A stretch of DNA of 64,000 nucleotides from Pelotomaculum sp. PtaB.Bin104 (GCA_002067205.1 MVQL01000210.1:1-64000); one strand, 5' to 3'. Positions 47,447 to 54,597 are shown, counted from the stretch's first letter. Numbers and translations are program-made. Notes: generated by a model not told the origin, from the sequence alone.

Positions 47447-48262
47447 TTACCCCTTAATTGTTTCAAAAAGTGTCACTGCTTTCATTTCTCGACCCTCTTC
47501 ATCTCTGATCACATCGATCCTTGCTTTTACTCCGTACACCCGCGCGATATTTTCCTGCGTAACCACTTCACATGGCGCGCCGTAAGCCGCCATTACGCCA
47601 TTATGCATCATGGCCGCCTTTATCTTCATCCCCTTGGACTCGAAATAAAGGGCATGGGCAGGCGCGTGGGTAACCATTAAGATCGCTATCTCCTCCTTCC
47701 GGCATAGCTCAACGATCATCTCCAGAAATTTAAGCTCGTTTTTAAAATCGAGGTGAGCGGTAGGCTCGTCCATAATGATCATAGGTGCGCGCTGTCCAAG
47801 CGCCCTAGCCAGAAGCACCATCTTCACCTCGCCGCCCGAAAGACGGCTGTAGGGCTTACCGGCAAACTGCGCTGCTCCCACCTTCCTGAGTGCTTCCATG
47901 CAGATCTGTTCATCCTCCGCTGATGGCTCGCCGAAGATGCCTGTATAGGCGGTACGCCCCATCATCACCACCTCTTTAACGGTATAGGGAAAGGTGATGT
48001 CGTGGATCTGCGGGACATACGCGATGTTCCGCGCCAGCATATGACGCTTATACTCGCTGATGGGCCTGCCCAAGAGCAGGATCCGGCCCGCCTGGGGACG
48101 GTGGATGGCCATGATATTATCTATAAGGGTAGTTTTGCCGCAGCCGTTTGGCCCCATGAGACAGAGGATCTCACCGGTGTTAAGGGTCAAGGATATATCT
48201 TTCAACACGTCCTTGCCGGGATAGGAAAAGGAGACTTTTTCAACTCCCAGAAGCTCACTCAT
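47447..48262 (-). CDS. ABC importer ATPase (BtuD/FecE/MolC type)
   Basis: 271 residues. Walker A GPNGCGKTT (about 37-45), Q-loop PQIHD, signature LSGGEVKMVLLARAL (about 140), Walker B IIMDEPTAHLD (about 160) and switch His in VTHAPAHAL. Energises the permease encoded immediately upstream, with which its start overlaps by 4 bases (ATGA), showing translational coupling. A C-terminal extension of about 40 residues follows the core, as is common in this subfamily. Confidence 0.93.
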   Translation of the reverse strand: MSELLGVEKVSFSYPGKDVLKDISLTLNTGEILCLMGPNGCGKTTLIDNIMAIHRPQAGRILLLGRPISEYKRHMLARNIAYVPQIHDITFPYTVKEVVMMGRTAYTGIFGEPSAEDEQICMEALRKVGAAQFAGKPYSRLSGGEVKMVLLARALGQRAPMIIMDEPTAHLDFKNELKFLEMIVELCRKEEIAILMVTHAPAHALYFESKGMKIKAAMMHNGVMAAYGAPCEVVTQENIARVYGVKARIDVIRDEEGREMKAVTLFETIKG

Positions 48263-49275
48263 CTCCAGCCTCCCCCCTTAGTCTTTTTCAGGAGGTAGAC
48301 AAAAAATGGTGTGCCGATCAGGGAGGTGAGGATGCCGATAGGTATCTCTGAAGCGCTGATGTTCCGCGCCAGCATATCCATAAGCACCAAATAGCAGGCG
48401 CCGAGCGACATACTCACGGGGATGAGCCGGGTGTTATCGTTGCCCACAATCATCCTGCCGATATGGGGGATGACAAGTCCGATCCAACCGATGACGCCGC
48501 TGATGCACACGCCGGAGGCAGTCGCCAGCGTGGCGCCACCGATAATCATCAGCTTGTACAATCTAGTATCAACCCCGAGCGCCAGTGCCTCCTTCTCCCC
48601 CATGGAGAGAGCGTTTATCTTCCAGCGCGACAGAAAGATCATGACCATGCCGATGGTCATCGGCACAAAAGCGATAAAATGATTGTAGTTCACCGAGGCC
48701 AGGCTGCCCATGAACCAGTAAGTAATGGCGGGAAGCTGAGTATACGGGTCCGCCAGGTATTTAAGTATGGAGGTAAGCGCACCGAAAAAGCCTGAAACGA
48801 CCACCCCACCTAGAACCAGCGTGACGGTGGGGGTCGAGCCGTAAATCCGCCCGGAGAAGTAGCTGAGCATCACGGCCATAATTCCAAAGGTAAACGCAAA
48901 GATATAGCTGTAGTAGCCTCCACCAAAGTATATTATCGCCAACGACGCACCGAAGCCTGCTCCGTTGCTGACGCCCAGGATCCCTGAATTGACCAGCGGA
49001 TTGCGGAAGACTCCCTGAAAGGCGGCGCCGCTCACAGCAAGGGCCGCGCCAACAAAGGCTCCAGCCACAGCCCGGGGTAACCGGAGCTGCCACAGGACGG
49101 TGTTTACCTCACGGGAGGTTTCCTCGAAGAGGCCGCTATTTGGAAAAACCGCACGGAGCACCTCCGTAACACTTATAGAATAACGCCCAACGAATAAGGT
49201 CAAACCTATAGCAATAACGGGCGCCAAAATCAGTACCGCCTGCTTTAACCAAACACTTTTCAAGCTCGTATTCAT
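48259..49275 (-). CDS. ABC importer permease (FecCD/BtuC/MolB type)
   Basis: 338 residues with about ten hydrophobic helices and family motifs (LRLPRAVAGAFVGAALAVSG near 55, RNPLVNSGILGVSNGAGFGA, GVCISGVIGWIGLVIPHIGR near 265). It forms the transmembrane channel of a type II importer with the ATPase and lipoprotein that follow. First gene of the operon 49275-44308 behind element H. No TonB-type partner is expected in a Gram-positive cell. Family known to include vitamin B12, haem, siderophore and molybdate/tungstate transporters. Confidence 0.93.
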   Translation of the reverse strand: MNTSLKSVWLKQAVLILAPVIAIGLTLFVGRYSISVTEVLRAVFPNSGLFEETSREVNTVLWQLRLPRAVAGAFVGAALAVSGAAFQGVFRNPLVNSGILGVSNGAGFGASLAIIYFGGGYYSYIFAFTFGIMAVMLSYFSGRIYGSTPTVTLVLGGVVVSGFFGALTSILKYLADPYTQLPAITYWFMGSLASVNYNHFIAFVPMTIGMVMIFLSRWKINALSMGEKEALALGVDTRLYKLMIIGGATLATASGVCISGVIGWIGLVIPHIGRMIVGNDNTRLIPVSMSLGACYLVLMDMLARNISASEIPIGILTSLIGTPFFVYLLKKTKGGGWR

Positions 49276-49301
49276 ACCATTCTCCGATTAACTAATATAG
49301 A

Positions 49302-49344
49302 CAAAAAAACCGGGCAGGGGAAAAAAAGCACGCCAGCCCGGTGT
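49302..49344 (-). terminator. Expression-platform terminator of element H
   Basis: On the minus strand CCGGGC pairs with GCCCGG, followed by TTTTTTTGTC. CTTTTTTTCC in the loop can pair with the aptamer GGAAAGG. Confidence 0.78.
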
Positions 49345-49358
49345 GTACAATCCTTCAT

Positions 49359-49454
49359 ACTATCCTTTCCGCAATGGGAGGCTTATCCGTTTCCGGATCG
49401 GCCCAACGGTCTCCCGCCATAGCCAAAACGCCACAGGCTAAGAGACTCGGATCA
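49359..49454 (-). ncRNA. Moco/Tuco-like riboswitch element H
   Basis: The minus strand has CCGAGTC, AGCCTGTGGC, GGCTATGGC, GAGACC, GGGCCGATCCGGAAACGG and AAGCCTCCCATTGCGGAAAGG. It stands before the BtuCDF/MolBCA-type importer operon, the one target in this window for which a Mo/W-responsive switch is easiest to rationalise. Very similar to element F. Confidence 0.75.
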
Positions 49455-49490
49455 TTATTAAATTTAAATAAAAGGTTTTCTTCTCAATAA

Positions 49491-49515
49491 GTTCTTCAAA
49501 ATATTATAAATTCCT
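49491..49515 (-). promoter_or_regulatory. SigH-like promoter of element H
   Basis: AGGAATT, 14 nt, GAAC on the minus strand, about 37 nt before the aptamer; almost identical to the element F promoter (AGAAGGAATT and TTTTGAAGAAC). Confidence 0.5.
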
Positions 49516-49871
49516 TCTTTACTTTATGTAAAAACTTTGTTGTCGACACATGTTGACAATATCCTCACATTGTATAAAAATAGTCTTCCGCCAACCACTG
49601 ATGAGTCTACTCTACAGATATAACAGTGACAGTGCGGCAGAAGCGCTTGATCCAGTAAGTATAGTAATCATCTAGAGATTAGTTTGGATGTTCAAAAAAA
49701 CAACCGAAAACAGGACATCAAACTATACAGAAAACTCAACCCGACTTAACTAAGCCGGGTTTTTTTGCTGCATATTAAAATATGTTGTTATAATCATTTT
49801 CAATAACGGTGAAAGGTCCCTGTGGTTTTAACCTAACAGTTAAAAAATTAAAAAAAAAATTATCTATAAGC

Positions 49872-49896
49872 AGGAATTTAGAAGGGTACGTAGAAG
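49872..49896 (+). promoter_or_regulatory. SigH-like promoter of element I
   Basis: AGGAATT, 14 nt, GAAG (GTAGAAG) on the plus strand, about 21 nt before the aptamer. Confidence 0.5.
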
Positions 49897-49916
49897 TTAT
49901 AAAAATCTAAATAAAT

Positions 49917-50014
49917 AGTTCTCCGAGCCAGTTAAACCTAAGCCTAAAGGTATGGTTGCTGGCCGTTAGGGTACACCGGGAAACTGGTATGCCTCCCATG
50001 TTGGAAAGGAGAAA
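49917..50014 (+). ncRNA. Moco/Tuco-like riboswitch element I, orphan
   Basis: The plus strand has TTCTCCGAGCC, a CTAAGCCTAAAGGTATGG segment, GCTGGCC (pairing with GCC), GGGTACACCGGGAAACTGG and ATGCCTCCCATGTTGGAAAGGAGAA; TTCTCC pairs with GGAGAA as P1. Its CCGAGCC...GGCC is the version closest to what I recall of the Moco consensus. No plus-strand gene follows: two terminators (50033, 50122) and then only minus-strand genes. Confidence 0.72.
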
Positions 50015-50032
50015 GGTCGATTTATCAGGTTA

Positions 50033-50077
50033 TAAAGCTTTATCCTTTTTGCATGGGGATAAAGCTTTTTGTTTTGG
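50033..50077 (+). terminator. Expression-platform terminator of element I
   Basis: AAAGCTTTATCC pairs with GGGATAAAGCTTT, followed by TTGTTTTG. TCCTTT in the loop arm is complementary to AAAGGA of the aptamer. Confidence 0.85.
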
Positions 50078-50113
50078 TGATTCTAATTTTACAAGTAAAT
50101 AACTTTTCCTCTC

Positions 50114-50179
50114 TCCGTACCTACCGGCTTCCAATAGCCGGATTTTTTTTGCCCGGGTTTAAAAACTATCTTTCCGTCC
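50114..50179. repeat. 66-bp segment repeated at 36435-36503
   Basis: Shares ordered blocks (tccgtacct, cggct, caatag, T-run, cccggg, ctttccgtcc) with the spacer at 36435. It includes the terminator at 50122 and the last codons of the LysM gene. Confidence 0.65.
50122..50151 (+). terminator. Second terminator downstream of element I
   Basis: CCGGCT-tccaat-AGCCGG followed by A and eight T on the plus strand. Confidence 0.8.
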
Positions 50180-50756
50180 GGAGTTCGATTGAATAACCAT
50201 AGCCATCTGTACTGCTCCCGAGGGTGACACCGGTTTTTGATTTCAATTTCGGTGATACCCTTAAGGTATATGCAGTACCGGGGCTTAGAGGGTTTACAGG
50301 CTGAACAAATATGTTATTCCTCATTGAAAAATCAACGGTGTCCCTAATCCTGGTTATATAAATGGGTATTTTCTTGCTGCGTGATAAAAGGGATATGCTT
50401 TTTCTATTATTTTCCCATACTGTATCATTTACCACGTTTTTATCAAACTGTATTGTTAAAGTAGGTTTTTTTGGTATTACATTTGAACCTTTTTTCCCCT
50501 TGCCATCCCAGGTAACGTCAACAACATGTAAGGGTTTTTTTCCCGGGATGCCCGGTTCTTTTTCATATCCACCACCGGGTGGAGCTGGCGCCGGTGCCGG
50601 TTCCTCAACCTGAATCGGAATATTGATTACCTGGCCTGGGAGGATTAGATCCGGGTTTTCAATCTGGGGGTTTGCAGCAAATAAGGTGTCTAAGGTTATA
50701 GAAAATTTTTTTGCGATAGTAAAAAGGGTCTCTCCCGCCTGAACGCTATACGTCAC
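50166..50756 (-). CDS. LysM plus Ig-like protein without signal peptide
   Basis: 196 residues from GTG 50756 behind CAGGAGGGAATAATAG. An N-terminal LysM (about 1-50; YSVQAGETLFTIAKKFSI, NPDLILPGQVINIPIQ), a Pro/Ala/Gly linker, then an SbsA/Big_5-like domain (about 90-196; FDKNVVNDTVWENNRK). LysM binds peptidoglycan or chitin-type glycans. There is no signal peptide and no earlier in-frame start with one, so secretion, if any, would be non-classical, or the protein acts in the mother cell on spore peptidoglycan (as SafA-type LysM proteins do). The Ig domain is related to that of the 41433 membrane protein. Confidence 0.8.
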   Translation of the reverse strand: MTYSVQAGETLFTIAKKFSITLDTLFAANPQIENPDLILPGQVINIPIQVEEPAPAPAPPGGGYEKEPGIPGKKPLHVVDVTWDGKGKKGSNVIPKKPTLTIQFDKNVVNDTVWENNRKSISLLSRSKKIPIYITRIRDTVDFSMRNNIFVQPVNPLSPGTAYTLRVSPKLKSKTGVTLGSSTDGYGYSIELRTER

Positions 50757-50871
50757 CTATTATTCCCTCCTGCCAAATCTGATATTAATGGTGTTGTATA
50801 ATATGGCAGATTATTAAAATAGGTTCCGCATAACAATCGACACAACTTAATACAGACAAATGCTTTTTAGA

Positions 50872-50903
50872 CGAAAAATCCCCCACAAGGGTGAGGGATT
50901 ATC
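50872..50903 (-). terminator. Terminator of the Mo-storage-like operon
   Basis: On the minus strand ATCCCtcac...GGGGGAT is followed by TTTTCG, 40 bp after the stop at 50946. Confidence 0.8.
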
Positions 50904-50945
50904 TCCGGCTCATGATAAGTTTATAAATACAAATCGAGCTGTAAA

Positions 50946-51779
50946 CTATACGTCTTTGTAAATAATCGTCCCGACATGCTCGCCATTTAAGGCTCTGGTA
51001 ATATTGCCTTCTTTAGTGCCGTTGATTACTTGCAGCTGCTTCATGTTCTGGGCACGGGTGAGCAGCTCCAGCACAACCCTTTCCACAACCAGGTCGTCCT
51101 GGTCTCTGTCCAGCAGCTCCTTTGCGCCGATCTTTGGAATGAATTCGGCGTCCGGGTCGACTTTTGGATTATCCGTATACAAACCATCAACGTCTTTGAC
51201 AAAAATACACTGCCTGGCACCGATCACCTCGGCAAGTAAAAACGTTCCGACATCGGTGCGGTTGCTGGGAATGCGGCCTTCCTCCGGCGGGTGCTCCCAG
51301 AACCCATATGGCGGCATACCGTGGATCACCGGAATGCAACCCTGATTAAAATAGGCCCCCAGTTTGGGAATATCCTCGTGCCCGACCTTGATCCCCCCGT
51401 GCGAAATCAGGAGCGCGCTCAGCATCAGGGCATTTTGCTCGGATATGCTCTGGCCTAGCTTTGATATTATCCCCGTTGGCATCCCCAGTTCCATGGCGAT
51501 GGCATAAACGTGTCTGGAGCGGGTTCCACCACCGGTCGCAATGATCATTTTGTGTTGTCCGGCGTTTTCGATAATCTCATTAATAATGGGCAGGACAGCC
51601 TTAGCCCCCATGTCGGTAATACTCTGGCCGCCAATTTTAAGCACACTTACGTCGGGCAAGATTCTAAATGGTTCTCCGTATTCCAGGCTTTGTAAAAATG
51701 TTTTTCCTACCAGGGACTCACCCATCAGCTTGCTTTTAACATGTAGCCTTTTACTATCCTTTTCACGGATTAATGCCAT
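50946..51779 (-). CDS. Molybdenum/tungsten storage protein-like amino-acid-kinase fold protein
   Basis: 277 residues. The amino-acid-kinase/UMP-kinase fold is visible: VSVLKIGGQSITDMG (about 45-60), a glycine loop IATGGGTRSRHVYAIAMELG (about 80-100), VKDVDGLYTDNP (about 195-207) and a C-terminal IKDV-like strand. The GGGTRSRH segment and overall layout resemble MosA/MosB of the Azotobacter molybdenum storage protein, an ATP-dependent cage that holds polyoxomolybdate or tungstate clusters, rather than true UMP kinase, which lacks the N-terminal extension seen here. It is 17 bp downstream of a small acidic-tailed gene. The neighbourhood of a MobB-like GTPase supports a Mo/W role. Alternative: an uncharacterised kinase of the same fold. 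Confidence 0.68.
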   Translation of the reverse strand: MALIREKDSKRLHVKSKLMGESLVGKTFLQSLEYGEPFRILPDVSVLKIGGQSITDMGAKAVLPIINEIIENAGQHKMIIATGGGTRSRHVYAIAMELGMPTGIISKLGQSISEQNALMLSALLISHGGIKVGHEDIPKLGAYFNQGCIPVIHGMPPYGFWEHPPEEGRIPSNRTDVGTFLLAEVIGARQCIFVKDVDGLYTDNPKVDPDAEFIPKIGAKELLDRDQDDLVVERVVLELLTRAQNMKQLQVINGTKEGNITRALNGEHVGTIIYKDV

Positions 51780-51795
51780 ATTCTAACCTTCTTTT

Positions 51796-52026
51796 CTAAT
51801 CATCGTCGTCTTCATCAAGGTCATTTTCCTTGTTGTCTTTTCCGGCCTGCAGGTATATAACGTCTGCTCCGATGACACTGGCGATCTCCTCTATTTCCAT
51901 CTTCCGTATATGCTTGGCCTTGATTTTGAGGTCCACACCTGCCACAGCCACCACAAAATAGCGCGGTTGCTTCTCCTTTTCCCCCACCTTGCGCCGCTCA
52001 CGGACAAATATTTTTGCTTCAGCCAT
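51796..52026 (-). CDS. 76-residue hypothetical protein with acidic tail
   Basis: Start chosen at ATG 52026, 7 nt after GGGGGTG; the ATG-less extension to 52041 overlaps that ribosome site. The body (MAEAKIFVRERRKVGEKEKQ, then FFVAVAGVDLKIKAKHIRK-like strands) is predicted beta-alpha and the last dozen residues are nearly all Asp/Glu/Asn/Lys. It is co-transcribed with the Mo-storage-like gene (17-bp gap). I do not recognise a family; the pairing suggests an accessory subunit or chaperone of the storage protein. An acidic tail could bind cations, but this is speculation. Confidence 0.7.
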   Translation of the reverse strand: MAEAKIFVRERRKVGEKEKQPRYFVVAVAGVDLKIKAKHIRKMEIEEIASVIGADVIYLQAGKDNKENDLDEDDDD

Positions 52027-52144
52027 AATATTCACCCCCAATGATTTTAGTGATTTATTCTATCAAAATATAATAATTTATGCAACAATTTGTCAAACCA
52101 ATGAAATAGATTGCATGACCGGATGATTTCAGGCATGCATATAT

Positions 52145-52900
52145 TCAATAATTGAATATACTATTATAATTTAATTCTTTTATATAAGCATTTAACAATT
52201 CGCGCTGCGGTTCTCTCCGTTCTGCCGCTGCTTTAAGCTCTTCAATTAAATAATACCATATTAAACCTGGATTGAGTCTAGATACAGACTCATCATCGAA
52301 CATTTTATCATAGCAACTAATCAATGAACTACAGATACTATATTTCCAACTAGTAAACATCGGGTCATTATTAAGAATGAACGCACAAATCACTCCCAAA
52401 TCCCTTTCCGGTGGATAAAAACATACATCTTCAAAGTCAATACCATAAAATACCCGGCTATCAAAAATAAAATTACGCAAATTTAAATCGGCCATACATA
52501 AACAAGTTTGTTCAAATGGATTCTTTTTATATATCTTCATACAGCCATGCAGTTCGTGAAGCCACCCTGCAAGCGCATTAACCCATAATTCCTGATCTGG
52601 ACCCTGATCTACCAGCAATTCAGCTAATAGTAAGCCGTGAATATACTCCATAACCAAAATTTTATTATCATACCATGTTATTTGAGGAACTCTCAGCCCG
52701 TGCTGTTTCAACATATGCAAAATGAAGATTTCATTTCCTGCCGACTGGCCTTCATATTCCTTGACAATAAACTTTTTGATTATGTTGTGACTGGTAATTA
52801 CTTCAGCGAGATAAACATTGTTACGCTTACTATATTTCCTTTCCAGAGATATAATCTTCACTTCTAGTGCTCTTTCTAGCTTACCGTTTAAATCCACCAT
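52145..52900 (-). CDS. Aminoglycoside-phosphotransferase-like kinase
   Basis: 251 residues, ATG after AAGGAAGTAACC. Protein-kinase-like/APH fold: a Lys-bearing N-lobe (KKFIVKEYEG about 40), VMEYIHG hinge (about 85), a catalytic-loop variant MADLNLRNFIFD (about 135; normally HxDLxxxN) and GIDFEDV as the DFG-equivalent (about 152). The catalytic Asp and Asn are kept while the preceding His is Met. Similar small kinases include spore-coat CotS-like and lipopolysaccharide-type kinases. Lies 36 bp downstream of the MobB-like gene on the same strand. The substrate is unknown. Low GC relative to its neighbours. Confidence 0.7.
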   Translation of the reverse strand: MVDLNGKLERALEVKIISLERKYSKRNNVYLAEVITSHNIIKKFIVKEYEGQSAGNEIFILHMLKQHGLRVPQITWYDNKILVMEYIHGLLLAELLVDQGPDQELWVNALAGWLHELHGCMKIYKKNPFEQTCLCMADLNLRNFIFDSRVFYGIDFEDVCFYPPERDLGVICAFILNNDPMFTSWKYSICSSLISCYDKMFDDESVSRLNPGLIWYYLIEELKAAAERREPQRELLNAYIKELNYNSIFNY

Positions 52901-52935
52901 GGTTACTTCCTTAATTCTGATTATTTAATAGCATG

Positions 52936-53694
52936 TTATTGCTTTCTTATGGTAATTTGTATTTCATCATTTGGATTATAACTATCTAACCGAAATACAA
53001 AGTCTTCAATTATACTTTTTAACTTTCTCTCAAATAATGAATCAATTTTTAACTCCCTCTGGCCAATCATCACTGACACAATATTCTTTACATAAACACA
53101 GTCTTCTCGGACTCTCTCTTTTTTTAAAGTCCGCACCACAAAACCCCGACAGTCGCTGCCACAGCCCCGGCATTGCTCCAGCCCGTAAACAAAAGGCATC
53201 ACCTCTGACACCTGATCCTCAATTAGGTCGACCAATTTCTCTACAGCCGTTACTCCGTTTAATACAGGAATACCCTTGTATTCCGTCAATTGGTTGGAAA
53301 TACAGCCGGAGATCATAAACACCAGATCGTTGAGCCGGCTTTCCAAGTCCTCTAGATTGCCGGCACAGAGCACTTTCGGCAAAATGGTGTCGGCTACGCC
53401 CTCAACAATCACATAATCATATTCGTGGTTAAAAAAACCAAGAATCCGGTCTATCCCCAGCTGCCGCGGCACCAGCACATCTGTCTCTGCCAACCCCCTG
53501 GCCACCACCATCTCCGAGCCGGCCGCTTTATGCCGCCAGGTGTTAGTACCTTCATCATCAAGACAGAATTTTTCGAAATGAATATTCTTAACTGAGCCGA
53601 CCCGCTTTCCTCTTCTTTTTAGCTCTCCGATAATTTTTTCAATAGTTGCGGTTTTCCCAGACCTGGTCGGGCCGAAAACTGAGAATACTTTCAT
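52936..53694 (-). CDS. MobB-like molybdopterin-guanine-dinucleotide GTPase
   Basis: 252 residues, ATG about 10 nt after AGGAGTGA. P-loop GPTRSGKTATIEKIIGELKR (about 8-27), RVGSVKNIHFEKFCLD (about 32-47; MobB has a similar VGVIKH..H segment), NTWRHKAAGSEMVVARG (about 55-70) and DYVIVEGVAD (about 95), all in MobB order. The C-terminal part carries a Cys cluster CRGCGSDCRGF (about 175-186) that is not part of classical MobB and could bind a metal or Fe-S site. MobB assists insertion of guanine nucleotide into molybdopterin. Neighbouring Mo-storage-like gene and ECF module are consistent with cofactor or metal supply. Confidence 0.75.
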   Translation of the reverse strand: MKVFSVFGPTRSGKTATIEKIIGELKRRGKRVGSVKNIHFEKFCLDDEGTNTWRHKAAGSEMVVARGLAETDVLVPRQLGIDRILGFFNHEYDYVIVEGVADTILPKVLCAGNLEDLESRLNDLVFMISGCISNQLTEYKGIPVLNGVTAVEKLVDLIEDQVSEVMPFVYGLEQCRGCGSDCRGFVVRTLKKERVREDCVYVKNIVSVMIGQRELKIDSLFERKLKSIIEDFVFRLDSYNPNDEIQITIRKQ

Positions 53695-53799
53695 TAAAAT
53701 TGAATCACTCCTTGTTGTCTACTAGAACAACCTATCAGGATGAAATGGTTAATAATTTTTTTTGCATTCTGTTCATCAGTGAATTTAGCTCAATAAAAC

Positions 53800-53823
53800 A
53801 CCGGCATCTACCGGTAAAATTTT
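53800..53823 (-). terminator. Terminator of the ECF operon
   Basis: ACCGG-tagatg-CCGGT followed by GTTTTATTG on the minus strand, immediately after the EcfT stop. Confidence 0.65.
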
Positions 53824-54597
53824 CTAGACTAAAAGGCGGTCAATAGAAAGAGTATTAAAATCTCCAAGAAAAACATAAACCAGCAGGGCTAGTGTTGTTA
53901 ATAAGAATGACACAATTACGCAATAATCCCAAATACTGTATTGCAAAACATGCAAGTAAGTCCGCCTGGGATAAAGTCTAAATGCCCTTGCCTCCATGGT
54001 AACGGCCAACTGCCGCGCCTTGAACATCACGCTGCTAAGCAAGGGGATAAAAAAATGTGTATAAAACTTTATTTTATCTCCCCAGGCTATTTTTTTCAGA
54101 TCAACACCCCGGAGCTGTACCGCAATCAGAGTATCTTTTGTTTCTTCCAGAAAAACAGGCAGGAAGCGAAAGGCCACCATGACCATAAACGCGATCTCAT
54201 AAGGCACTTTTAACTGCACCAGGGCCAGAACATAGTCTTTAGTGCTGCTGGTCATGATCAGCAGCGCTGAGCCAAACAAGATCAGCATCCTAAATAAAAT
54301 ACAAAGAGCTGAATTAATGCCGTTTGTGGTCAGGATATCGATGCCTTGATAGGAAAACAGGACTTCCCCGCCTGCTGCAAATACGCTCTGAACAATAAGC
54401 ATTAGCAACAGCAAAGGAAATAACTTCCATAACTTGAGCACGTTTTCGAAAATGTTTATACGAAATGTAAATACCATCAAAAGGGTAAAGATGAATAATA
54501 GCAGCAACGCCCATGGGGTGTTTAAAACCACAGCCAGGGTCGACAGGCATAAAATCATTACTATTTTGGTCCTGGGGTCAAGCTTATTCATGGTCAT
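53824..54597 (-). CDS. ecfT: ECF transporter transmembrane protein EcfT (CbiQ-like)
   Basis: 257 residues: about five membrane helices (15-60, 65-85, 90-115, 125-145, 225-250) and two coupling motifs on the cytoplasmic side, QLRGVD (about 145) and MEARAF (about 185), variants of the Ala-Arg-Gly pair that contacts the ATPases. Start overlaps the upstream EcfA stop by 4 bases (ATGA). Forms the energising module with the two ATPases of 54594 and 55512. No S-component (substrate subunit) is encoded in the window, so the substrate cannot be read. Confidence 0.9.
   Translation of the reverse strand: MTMNKLDPRTKIVMILCLSTLAVVLNTPWALLLLFIFTLLMVFTFRINIFENVLKLWKLFPLLLLMLIVQSVFAAGGEVLFSYQGIDILTTNGINSALCILFRMLILFGSALLIMTSSTKDYVLALVQLKVPYEIAFMVMVAFRFLPVFLEETKDTLIAVQLRGVDLKKIAWGDKIKFYTHFFIPLLSSVMFKARQLAVTMEARAFRLYPRRTYLHVLQYSIWDYCVIVSFLLTTLALLVYVFLGDFNTLSIDRLLV

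Noticed and set aside
3104..50014. c-di-GMP-I (GEMM) or c-di-GMP-II riboswitch identity for the repeated RNA elements
   Set aside because: Surface-adhesin targets made this attractive, but the GEMM core GGCAAACC and GACGCAAAGCC is absent and the class II pattern is not seen. The 3' GCCTCCC...GGAAAGG fits the Moco/Tuco type instead. A new class with a dinucleotide ligand is not excluded.
50946..51779. UMP kinase (pyrH) assignment
   Set aside because: The fold is shared, but the N-terminal extension, GGGTRSRH loop and Mo-related neighbours fit a storage-protein relative better; kept as the alternative.
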